DNA of 21,666 bases from DSNY01 sp040752195. GTDB taxonomy: Bacteria; Pseudomonadota; Gammaproteobacteria; Burkholderiales; Burkholderiaceae_F. The stretch covers positions 1 through 21,666 of the forward strand of contig JBFMFC010000054.1 in the NCBI GenBank assembly GCA_040752195.1. Direction: 5' to 3'. Every line of letters begins with the position of its first letter. Positions within the stretch are counted from its first letter, which is position 1. The position numbers were made by a program, and so were the translations under genes. The notes below the pieces were generated by a model, which was not told where the DNA came from, did no database searches, and saw nothing but the letters and a program-made list of their open reading frames with translations. Shown one piece after another: positions 9,701 through 17,133 of this stretch.

Positions 9701-10076
9701 GGCCGGTAGCTCGTCGCGCGGCAATGCGTTCCAGCGCGAGCGCACGCATACGGCGATGACGGTGGTCGGCGGCGGCGCGCCGGGGCTCGGCGATCCGCCG
9801 GGGCGCAGCCCGGCCGACCGGCTGTGCGAGCTGCTCGCGTGCCTGCTCGGCCCGGGGCGCGTCGTCTCCGCGGAGCTGGAACGCACGCTGCGCCGGCACG
9901 GCGTCAATCTCGCCGCCCTGCGCAAGTGCCTTGCGCATACGTGCAAGCGGCGCGACGACGACGAGACCGATGCACCGGCCGCCGCGAGCCCGCAGGTGAA
10001 CGCCGAGCTGATCGCGCAGCTCGGCGCGCTGGTGCAGCGGCTGTCCGCCGACGGCGACGAGGCAACCTCGTCCTGA
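6720..10076 (+). CDS. LodA/GoxA-like CTQ quinoprotein fused to a VWA domain
   Basis: A 1118-residue multidomain protein. Residues 1 to about 465 match the LodA/GoxA family (L-lysine 6-oxidase, glycine oxidase), whose cofactor is cysteine tryptophylquinone: IHPAIGVARVGNSP at the N-terminus, FFPGIEAGG, LPWQADFKACGTNWWP and RPNEV. Cys405 is preceded at -4 by Asp401, as in LodA (Asp512/Cys516, from memory). The likely partner Trp is 443 (QWHTLGFV). Residues about 466-575 look like an Ig-like beta domain. A VWA domain (about 580-780) has a complete MIDAS: Asp589-x-Ser591-x-Ser593, Thr672 and Asp702 in LTDGKEN. A second beta-rich region (about 820-1010) precedes a tail with Cys1036/1041 and Cys1070/1075. 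No signal peptide is visible. The ATG at 6720 has AGGAGG four bases upstream. The gene is 6 bp from a lodB-like gene. Oxidase activity and substrate are inferred. Confidence 0.85.
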   Translation: MAITSVRIHPAIGVARVGNSPNEFFIGPEIPGKYDAPPGGYKDAQCRVKRQAARFRVFGYDQNGALVQELTAADAEIEWTVHLVNKKAATGRNANVPAADVTIDPGARTIKGPNKVAAFDNGKFKLPNQPAVTVPLGEIRTDVDARLLVLGGFGKAASPTNTPIGSFLDNNNWYDDVSDGPVTAKVKLNGTNTTLTATGAWIIVAPPKFAPQIDSVITLYDTLLQFAIDRGFLTTPSPVSYVKHIYPILQRAFDAQWVSASAAGHHSFAHPITNQATIDFIFGKLKGAGGNMPQLNSGGGTAGDLTPTQFALMQAWKNGNYQNDWPPPALGNTVTPDGLDRAALEAAVGAAFFPGIEAGGFPANQAKFRDPNNYSAPLRLDHALVSAGDITARMALPWQADFKACGTNWWPVPRPNEVIVPASGGYESWDRGVGNMEAMAAQWHTLGFVVKQGAQYVEAERCGQTAITLVTPVLDFGDVPQRPLGAVNTLALAATFEVSSTGGPVTLQFQGNPTDASFSNVSPPQTVGPTAGNDIAVVRLWVKYSTGNVNDVDAGTVTVVEPASGQTWTIALAARTVARQTAAVALVLDRSGSMTEDRGDGTSKIASLREAAEIFVQLMQQGDGVSITRYNQDAQLLRPVTVLGDPTDPFDAARGDILGVLGGPDLNPAGATSIGDGIFEGRQALNNASAGFANKAMVVLTDGKENRDRFIADVAALINHQTFSIGLGTAANTSAAALQTISGNSGGYLLVTGAIDTNNRFLLSKYFVQILAGISNAEIVLDPDGLLLPGLPQMIPVQVTEQDAVLEVVLLTPAPKAVTFLLRTPTGQLIAPGSTAQFGGIQFFAGRGVAYYRVALPTELTPQRLDHAGTWQVVLLFGKRGGPSIGERAALAQTHAATGAAARGLPFSVSVHAYSNISLRTTVNQASLAPGAEVTITATVLESGIPLERGVTAWAEVTAPDRTTQRVALRAGGGAARGAFRADQVGVYRARVRAAGSSSRGNAFQRERTHTAMTVVGGGAPGLGDPPGRSPADRLCELLACLLGPGRVVSAELERTLRRHGVNLAALRKCLAHTCKRRDDDETDAPAAASPQVNAELIAQLGALVQRLSADGDEATSS

Positions 10077-10082
10077 GCGGCA

Positions 10083-11225
10083 ATGGGCGCGCGCGCGTTC
10101 GATGTCGCGATCGCCGGCGCCGGTCCGGCGGGCAGCGCGCTGGCGCTGCGGCTGGCGCGCGCCGGCGCGCGCGTCGCGCTGATCGAGCGGCAGCGCGGGC
10201 GCGCGTTTCGCGTGGGCGAGACGCTGCCGCCGGCGATCGCGCCGCGGCTGCAGCGGCTCGGTGTGTGGGACCGGTTCATCGACACGCGACCGCGCGCCTC
10301 CGATCACGCGCTGAGCAGCTGGGGCGCGGCCGAGCTGCAGTCGCAGTCGTTCATCGCGCATCCGCACCAGCACGGCTGGCAGATCGATCGCGCGCGCTTC
10401 GACGCGATGCTGGCGCAGGCGGCGGTCGATGGCGGCGCGGTGCTGCACGCGGGTTGCCGCGTGCGCGATTGTGACGGCGACGGCGCGGCGGGCTGGCGCC
10501 TGCACGTGGAAGGCAGCGAAGCGACGTTGCATGCGCGTTGGCTCGTCGACGCGAGCGGCCGCGGCGCGCGGATCGCAGCGCGGCTCGGCAGCGCGCGCAT
10601 CCGCATCGACGATCTGATCGGCGTCGCGTTGCTCTTTGCCGACGGCGACGAAGGCGGCGCGCCGCGCGGGCCGATGGTCGAAGCGGTGCGCGAGGGCTGG
10701 TGGTACGCGGCGCGGCTGCCGGGCGGCGAAGAGCTGGCGGTCCTCATGACCGACGCCGACCTCTTGCAGGGCGCCGGCGATCCGACGGACTTCGCGCTCG
10801 GCCGCCTGGCGGCGGCGCCGTACACGAAGCGGCGCGTGCGGGATCTGCGCCCGCCGGCGCGCGCGAGCGTGTGGCCGGCGGCGAGCCAGCGCCTCGCCTG
10901 TGCCGCGGGCGCCGGGTGGCTCGCGCTCGGCGATGCGGCGCTCGCGCGCGACCCGCTGTCGTCGAGCGGCATCGACTTTGCGCTCGCGTCGGCGGAACTC
11001 GCGTGCGCCACGCTCGTCGCCGCGCAGTCGGGCGACGAAGCCGCCGTCGCGCGCTACGCCGCGGCGATCGCACGCGACTTCGACGCGTACCGCGCGCTGC
11101 GCGCGCAGTTCTACGCGCTCGAGCGGCGTTGGCCCGACGCGCCGTTCTGGGCGCGGCGCACAGCCGGCGCACAGCGCGGCAGCGCAGGGGACGTCGGTCT
11201 CGAACCGGCCGCGCGGATCGCCTGA
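10083..11225 (+). CDS. LodB-like FAD-dependent oxidoreductase (probable CTQ maturation enzyme)
   Basis: A 380-residue flavoprotein of the glucose-inhibited division/tryptophan-halogenase-like monooxygenase superfamily. The Rossmann motif GAGPAGS (residues 12-18) is followed by an acidic strand end, ALIERQ. RVGETLPPAI is typical of LodB and halogenase-like enzymes, and the second FAD motif WLALGDAALARDPLSSSGID contains Gly283-Asp284. LodB proteins are needed to hydroxylate the tryptophan that becomes part of cysteine tryptophylquinone in LodA-type oxidases. The gene starts 6 bp after the LodA-VWA gene and is surely co-transcribed with it, which is the main reason for the maturation role. By sequence alone it could be another flavin monooxygenase. 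It converges on the HAD gene with a 13-bp gap. Confidence 0.85.
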   Translation: MGARAFDVAIAGAGPAGSALALRLARAGARVALIERQRGRAFRVGETLPPAIAPRLQRLGVWDRFIDTRPRASDHALSSWGAAELQSQSFIAHPHQHGWQIDRARFDAMLAQAAVDGGAVLHAGCRVRDCDGDGAAGWRLHVEGSEATLHARWLVDASGRGARIAARLGSARIRIDDLIGVALLFADGDEGGAPRGPMVEAVREGWWYAARLPGGEELAVLMTDADLLQGAGDPTDFALGRLAAAPYTKRRVRDLRPPARASVWPAASQRLACAAGAGWLALGDAALARDPLSSSGIDFALASAELACATLVAAQSGDEAAVARYAAAIARDFDAYRALRAQFYALERRWPDAPFWARRTAGAQRGSAGDVGLEPAARIA

Positions 11226-11238
11226 CGGCGCCGCAACG

Positions 11239-11946
11239 TCAACGGCAGCCGAGCCGGTCGGCCAGTGCGATCAGGCTCGGCACCGAGACGTCGACCGGCA
11301 CGGTCGCGCGCCGCTCGCCCTTGCCCGGGCCGTGTTCGTCCGGGCGCGCGACGAACGCGGTGCGCAGCCCCGCGGCCGCGGCGGCCGCGAGGTCGGACGA
11401 GTGCGCAGCGACCATCATCGCCTGTTCGGGCGCACAATCGAACGCGGCCGCGGATGCGAGGTAGACGATGGGCTTCGGCTTGTAGTCGCGCGCGAATTCG
11501 GCGCCGAGGATCGCGTCCCACGCAAAGCCGTTGCGGCGCGCGAGGTCGACCATCAGCGAGACGTTGCCGTTCGAGCAGGGGGCGAGGCGGAACTTCGTCC
11601 GCAACCGCGCCAGCCCTTCGGGCACGTCGGGCCACGCGTCGAGCCGGTGCCAGGCGAGGTTGAGCTCCGCGCGGTCGGCTTCATCGAGCCGATCCAGTCC
11701 GAATCGAGGCAGGATCGCATCGAGGTTGCGCCGGTGCAGCGCGTCGAGCTTGCTGAACGGCAGCCGGCCGCTGCGCACTTCCTCCATCGCCGGCTGGTAC
11801 TGCTCGCGCCACGCATCGGCGAACGCCTCCCAGTCGATCGCGATGCCGCGCGGCGCGAGCAGCGCGCGGGCCTCGCGCGCGATCGAGCCGCGCCAGTCGA
11901 CCAGCGTGCCGAAGACATCGAAGAGCAGCGCTTTCACGTTCTGCAC
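11239..11946 (-). CDS. HAD superfamily hydrolase, 2-haloacid dehalogenase type II-like
   Basis: A 235-residue HAD hydrolase. Motif I is LLFDVFGTLVDW near the N-terminus (Asp nucleophile). Motif II is the Ser of CSNGNVSLMVDLARR, motif III is the Lys of YKPKPIVYLASA, and motif IV is MMVAAHSSDLAAAAAAGLRTAFVARP. This pattern is common in proteins annotated as type II haloacid dehalogenases. The classical catalytic S-S-N-x-x-D segment is here A-A-H-S-S-D, so true dehalogenation is uncertain and a small phosphatase activity is possible. The GTG at 11946 is chosen because GGAGAAGG lies just upstream; a TTG at 11982 in frame is less likely, and a GTG three codons further in is also possible. It is transcribed away from the glmS scar. 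Confidence 0.82.
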   Translation of the reverse strand: MQNVKALLFDVFGTLVDWRGSIAREARALLAPRGIAIDWEAFADAWREQYQPAMEEVRSGRLPFSKLDALHRRNLDAILPRFGLDRLDEADRAELNLAWHRLDAWPDVPEGLARLRTKFRLAPCSNGNVSLMVDLARRNGFAWDAILGAEFARDYKPKPIVYLASAAAFDCAPEQAMMVAAHSSDLAAAAAAGLRTAFVARPDEHGPGKGERRATVPVDVSVPSLIALADRLGCR

Positions 11947-12036
11947 GGTGCCCCCTTCTCCAACAGAGGTGCGCGCCTGCAAGGCAGCAGGTTCGACCGC
12001 GTCGCGGCAGATCCCGGCGCGAACCGCCCGCGAACC

Positions 12037-12062
12037 GCGTCACCGTCACTCGACGGTGACGC
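12037..12062 (-). repeat. 11-bp perfect inverted repeat at the end of the displaced glmS tail
   Basis: 12037-12047 and 12052-12062 are perfect reverse complements with a 4-base loop. The stop codon of the displaced glmS tail lies in this dyad. In the glmS direction it resembles a terminator stem, but no T-run follows. It may be the ancestral glmS 3'-end hairpin. Confidence 0.6.
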
Positions 12063-12084
12063 TCTTCGCAAGATTGCGCGGCTT
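12046..12084 (-). pseudogene. glmS: Displaced second copy of the glmS 3' end
   Basis: Read on the minus strand this segment encodes KPRNLAKSVTVE and a TGA stop, exactly the C-terminal 12 residues of GlmS. The intact gene ends with the same peptide at 12168-12206, 122 bp away. The two 39-base copies differ at 9 positions, and all 9 are synonymous. The displaced copy uses the GC-rich codons normal for this genome (CCG, CGC), whereas the intact gene's tail uses CCA and AGG. This suggests that the displaced copy is the native end and that the current tail was brought in by an integration event. Upstream of the Lys codon the match to glmS stops (His replaces Asp). Confidence 0.8.
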
Positions 12085-12096
12085 GTGTCTTCGGCC

Positions 12097-12133
12097 GGCG
12101 GCTGTGCCGCCTTAACTTGCCTTCGGCAAGTTA
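12097..12133. repeat. Two adjacent perfect hairpins in the glmS scar
   Basis: 12097-12102 pairs with 12106-12111 (6 bp, 3-base loop). Immediately next to it, 12113-12121 pairs with 12125-12133 (9 bp, 3-base loop). They lie between the two glmS tails. Neither is followed by a T-run on either strand, so a simple intrinsic terminator is not evident; they could be recombination or element-end hairpins. Confidence 0.65.
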
Positions 12134-12167
12134 GCCTCCGACGTAAACCAAGGAACCTGGGCGCGAC

Positions 12168-13991
<1,824 letters not shown>

Positions 13992-14128
13992 GGTTGGGGC
14001 TCCGGGACGAATGAACGGCGCGATCCTACCCGCGACACGTCGAAATAAGTTTGCAGATTCCGCTGGACGGTACCGTAAAATTCCTGACGGCTGTACGCAT
14101 GCGTGTTTCTTTCAGTACGTGAATATCA
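13992..14128. promoter_or_regulatory. Divergent control region between glmS and the Lrp-type regulator
   Basis: 137 bp between divergent starts, noticeably richer in A and T than the surroundings. It holds two perfect 10-bp palindromes, ACGGTACCGT at 14067-14076 and ACGCATGCGT at 14095-14104, with centres 28 bp apart. A TTGCAG near 14051 with TAAAAT near 14076 could be a weak plus-strand promoter. A GGAG about 8 bases before the glmS ATG is its ribosome binding site. Binding by the adjacent Lrp-type protein is possible but unproven, and the palindromes do not match the E. coli Lrp consensus. Confidence 0.4.
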
Positions 14129-14614
14129 ATGGCAGATCAAGTCGCAACTCAGCCGGTGCAGCTCGACGCCATTGATCGGCGCCTGCTGAATCTGTTGCAG
14201 GAGGACAACTGGCTGACGAACCAGGCGCTCGCGGAGAAAGCGCACATCTCGCCGCCGACGTGTCTGCGGCGGGTCAAGCGATTGATCGAGGCGGGGGTGA
14301 TCGAGCGGCAGATCGCGATCGTCTCGCCGCAGGCGGTCGGGCCGGGCATCACGGCGATCGTGGAAATCACGCTCGAACACCAGGCCGCGGAGCGACAGGC
14401 CGAGTTCGAGCAGCGCGTGACGAGCGAGCCGGCGGTGCAGCAGTGCTACCGCGTCTCGCCGGGACCCGACTTCGTGCTGGTCGTCTACGTCGCCGACATG
14501 CCCGCGTATCACGCACTCGTGCACCGGCTGTTCACGGCCGAGGCGAACGTGCGCAACATCCGCACGTTCTTCTCGATCCATCGCAGCAAGTTCGCGCCGA
14601 AAGTGCCGGTGTAG
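14129..14614 (+). CDS. Lrp/AsnC family transcriptional regulator
   Basis: A 161-residue regulator of the Lrp/AsnC (feast/famine) family. An N-terminal winged helix-turn-helix (residues about 10-65) contains LDAIDRRLLNLLQEDNWLTNQALAEKAHISPPTCLRRVKRL. The C-terminal RAM/AsnC ligand-binding domain contains EPAVQQCYRVSPGPDFVLVVYVADM and a FFSIHRSKF-type end. Such proteins bind amino acids and form octamers. The gene is divergent from glmS and convergent with glmU, an order I recall from other betaproteobacteria. No strong Shine-Dalgarno precedes the ATG at 14129. Its targets are unknown; autoregulation and control of glmS are possible from the shared 137-bp region. Confidence 0.93.
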   Translation: MADQVATQPVQLDAIDRRLLNLLQEDNWLTNQALAEKAHISPPTCLRRVKRLIEAGVIERQIAIVSPQAVGPGITAIVEITLEHQAAERQAEFEQRVTSEPAVQQCYRVSPGPDFVLVVYVADMPAYHALVHRLFTAEANVRNIRTFFSIHRSKFAPKVPV

Positions 14615-14795
14615 CCGAGGACCGGAAGTCGACGGCTGCGGATTGGGCCGATCGCCTTCGCGCGCCGGATGACTTGCGGCCGGCCGCCCGCGGACGCAGC
14701 CTCTCGTGCGCGGCCGCGCCCCGGAATCGCCTGCCCCGCTTGAGGAAGGGACGCGCTGGGTTCCGCGCAAGGTTCCGCGCGCGCGTGCCGCGCGC
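14615..14795. other. Convergent intergenic region between the Lrp-type gene and glmU
   Basis: 181 bp, very GC-rich, with 12-base palindromes at 14676-14687 and 14708-14719 and a short direct repeat (GGTTCCGCGC) at about 14759-14782. These could act as bidirectional terminator stems, but no T-run is present. No gene seen. Confidence 0.35.
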
Positions 14796-16172
14796 TCACT
14801 TCTTCTGCTTGGTCGGGCGCTTCCAGTGCTCGATCGTCTGCTGCCGCGCGCGGGCGACCGTGAGCTTGCCGGCAGGGACCTCTTTGCTGACGGTAGAGCC
14901 CGCGCCGACCGTTGCACCTGCGCCGACCGTGATGGGTGCGACGAGCACGCTGTTCGAACCCGTGTGGACGTCGTCTTCGATCACGGTCCGGTGCTTGTTG
15001 GCGCCGTCGTAGTTGGCGACGATCGTGCCGGCGCCGATGTTGCAGCGGGCACCGACCTCGGCATCGCCGACGTAGGCGAGGTGGTTTGCCTTCGAGCCGC
15101 GCCCGAGCGTCGAGTTCTTGACCTCGACGAAGTTGCCGATGTGCACCTCGTCGGCGAGCACCACGTCGGGCCGCGTCCGCGCGAAAGGTCCGATGCGCGC
15201 GTGCGCGCCGATCCTCGCGCGTTCCAGGTAGCAGAAGCCGAGCACCTCGGTGCCGGCCCCGATGGTGACATCGCGCAGCACGTTGTGCGGGCCGATGTAA
15301 ACGCCGTCGGCCAGCTCCACCTTGCCCTCGAACACGCAGCCGACGTCGATGAACACGTCGGCGCCGACCGTCAGTTCGCCGCGCACGTCGATGCGCGCGG
15401 GGTCGGCGAGCGTCGCACCCGCCTCCATCAGTCGTTCGGCGGTCCTGCGCTGCGCGATGCGCTCCAGCTCGGCGAGTTGCGCCTTGCTGTTGACGCCGAG
15501 CGTCTCCTCGGCCTCTTCCGCGACGACTGCGTTGACGGTGACGCCTTCGCGCACGGCCTGCGCGATCACGTCGGTCAGGTAGTACTCGCGCTGCGCGTTG
15601 TCGTTCGACAGCGCGGCCAGCCAGCGCTTCAGCCGTGCGGTCGGCGCGACCAGGATGCCCGTGTTCACCTCGTCGATGCGCAGTTCCTCGTCGCTCGCGT
15701 CCTTCTGCTCGACGATCTTCAGCACGTTGCCGTGCCAGTCACGGACCACGCGCCCGTAACCCTCGGGGTCGGCGAGCTTCACCGTCAGCAGGCCGACGTG
15801 CTCGCCGGCGGTGCGCATCAGCCGCGCGAGCGTGGCCGGTCGCACGAGCGGCACGTCGCCGTACAGCACGAGCGTGGGCACGGCGTCGTCGAGCCAGTCG
15901 GCCGCCTGCTGCACGGCGTGCCCGGTGCCGAGCTGCCTCTCCTGCAGAACCCAGTGCAGGTCGGCGCGGTCCGCGAAAGCCCGGCGCACCTGATCGGCAC
16001 CGTGGCCGACCACGACCGCGATGCGCGCCACGCCGCCGCAGGCCCGATCCGCCGCCTGCGCCGCGGCGATCACGTGCGCTAGCATCGGCTTGCCTGCGAG
16101 CGGATGCAGCACCTTCGGCAGACTCGAGCGCATGCGCTTGCCCTGGCCGGCGGCCAGGATGACGACGTTCAT
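14796..16172 (-). CDS. glmU: Bifunctional UDP-N-acetylglucosamine pyrophosphorylase/glucosamine-1-phosphate N-acetyltransferase
   Basis: A 458-residue bifunctional enzyme, normal length (about 456). The N-terminal uridyltransferase domain (about 1-230) begins MNVVILAAGQGKRMRSSLPK with the G-x-G-x-R-M nucleotide motif, and has LHPLAGKPMLAHVI and LYGDVPLV. The C-terminal left-handed beta-helix (about 250-440) is built from hexapeptide repeats and includes SKANHLAYVGDAEVG, CNIGAGTIVANYDG and the catalytic-region NKHRTVIEDDVHTGSNS. It acetylates glucosamine-1-phosphate and then forms UDP-GlcNAc for peptidoglycan and LPS, downstream of GlmS. The ATG at 16172 has no clear Shine-Dalgarno; its promoter must lie within the divergent lipoprotein gene, whose start is only 20 bp away. 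Confidence 0.98.
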   Translation of the reverse strand: MNVVILAAGQGKRMRSSLPKVLHPLAGKPMLAHVIAAAQAADRACGGVARIAVVVGHGADQVRRAFADRADLHWVLQERQLGTGHAVQQAADWLDDAVPTLVLYGDVPLVRPATLARLMRTAGEHVGLLTVKLADPEGYGRVVRDWHGNVLKIVEQKDASDEELRIDEVNTGILVAPTARLKRWLAALSNDNAQREYYLTDVIAQAVREGVTVNAVVAEEAEETLGVNSKAQLAELERIAQRRTAERLMEAGATLADPARIDVRGELTVGADVFIDVGCVFEGKVELADGVYIGPHNVLRDVTIGAGTEVLGFCYLERARIGAHARIGPFARTRPDVVLADEVHIGNFVEVKNSTLGRGSKANHLAYVGDAEVGARCNIGAGTIVANYDGANKHRTVIEDDVHTGSNSVLVAPITVGAGATVGAGSTVSKEVPAGKLTVARARQQTIEHWKRPTKQKK

Positions 16173-16192
16173 CGCGGCAAAGTGGAGGTCGG

Positions 16193-17116
16193 ATGAAGGC
16201 GGGGAATCGTAGCACCGGGTCCGGTGTGCACCGGCTCGCCGCGCTTGCCCGCAGCGCGCGCGCCTTCTTGGCGGCAGGCGCGGCGCTTGTCCTGGCGTCG
16301 TGCTCGTCGATCCAGTTCGGCTACAACTACGCCGACACGCTGCTGCTTTACTCGCTCGACAGCTACTTCGATCTCGACGGCGCACAGGAAGACCTGGCGC
16401 GCGCCCGCATGCGCGCGCTGCTCGACTGGCATCGCGCCACACAGTTGCGCGGGTACGCGGCGCTCGTCGAGACGGCGCAGGCCAAGCTCGCCGGACCGGT
16501 CAGCGCGGACGATGTGCTCGCCTTTCAGGAGGATGTCTACGCGCGACTCGCCGTGGTCGGCGATCGCGCCGCGCCGGACCTCGCGGCGCTCGCGCTGACG
16601 CTCGCGCCGGCGCAGCTCGAACGCTTCGGCGCCAGGCTCGCGCAGGACACCTCGAAGGCGCGGCGCGAGCTGGTGCGCTTCGCCGGGCGCGAATCGCTCG
16701 ACGAGCGGGTCCAGCGCTACGTCGAGCGCGCCGAGTCGTGGCTCGGCCGACTCGACCCGGCGCAGCGCGAACTGATCCGCGGCACGCTCGCTGCGCGGCC
16801 CGACCATCAGCAGTTCTGGATGGACGAGCGCGAACGGCGGCAGCAGGATCTGCTCGCAGTCCTTGCGCGGATCCAGCGCGAGCGGCCCGACCAGCCGACC
16901 GCGGCGCAGTGGCTGCGCGAGTACTTCGCGCGGCTTGCCATGCCGGCCGAGCGCGAGCGCGCCGAGCGCGTCGTCGCGCTGCGCCGGGCCGATGCGGAGC
17001 TGGTCGCGCGGGTCGTCAACGGCGCCTCGGTCGAGCAGCGCGCCGCTGTGCTGCGCAAGCTGCGCCGCTACGCGGAGGACTTCGCGGCGCTCGCCGCGTC
17101 GGGCGCGCGCGGCTGA
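16193..17116 (+). CDS. DUF6279 family lipoprotein
   Basis: A 307-residue predicted lipoprotein of unknown function. A hydrophobic signal segment ends in a lipobox, LVLASC, with Cys37 as the lipidation site. It is followed by the family-typical SIQFGYNYADTLLLYSLDSYFDLD stretch (about residues 38-62). The remainder is largely alpha-helical and rich in Arg, Glu and Ala, with repeated charged helices such as MDERERRQQDLLAVLARIQ. The ATG at 16193 is chosen for its GGAGG four bases upstream; a GTG at 16226 would give a shorter, more typical signal peptide (Cys26) but lacks a ribosome binding site. Starts are divergent from glmU. It ends 17 bp from the convergent symporter stop. Confidence 0.85.
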   Translation: MKAGNRSTGSGVHRLAALARSARAFLAAGAALVLASCSSIQFGYNYADTLLLYSLDSYFDLDGAQEDLARARMRALLDWHRATQLRGYAALVETAQAKLAGPVSADDVLAFQEDVYARLAVVGDRAAPDLAALALTLAPAQLERFGARLAQDTSKARRELVRFAGRESLDERVQRYVERAESWLGRLDPAQRELIRGTLAARPDHQQFWMDERERRQQDLLAVLARIQRERPDQPTAAQWLREYFARLAMPAERERAERVVALRRADAELVARVVNGASVEQRAAVLRKLRRYAEDFAALAASGARG

Positions 17117-17133
17117 GGCGCAGGGTTTGGTGG

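Noticed and set aside
5639..9709. Very long plus-strand open frame across the ligase and LodA-VWA genes
   Set aside because: It is a low-complexity Arg/Ala/Ser-rich shadow in the antisense of the ligase and an off-frame of the LodA-VWA gene, a common effect of high GC content.
12037..12062. Intrinsic terminator for glmS
   Set aside because: The stem is strong, but no T-run follows in the transcription direction, so it is listed only as an inverted repeat.
14676..14719. Two 12-base palindromes between the Lrp-type gene and glmU as a regulatory system
   Set aside because: They consist only of G and C in a region where such palindromes arise easily, and nothing else supports a function beyond possible termination.
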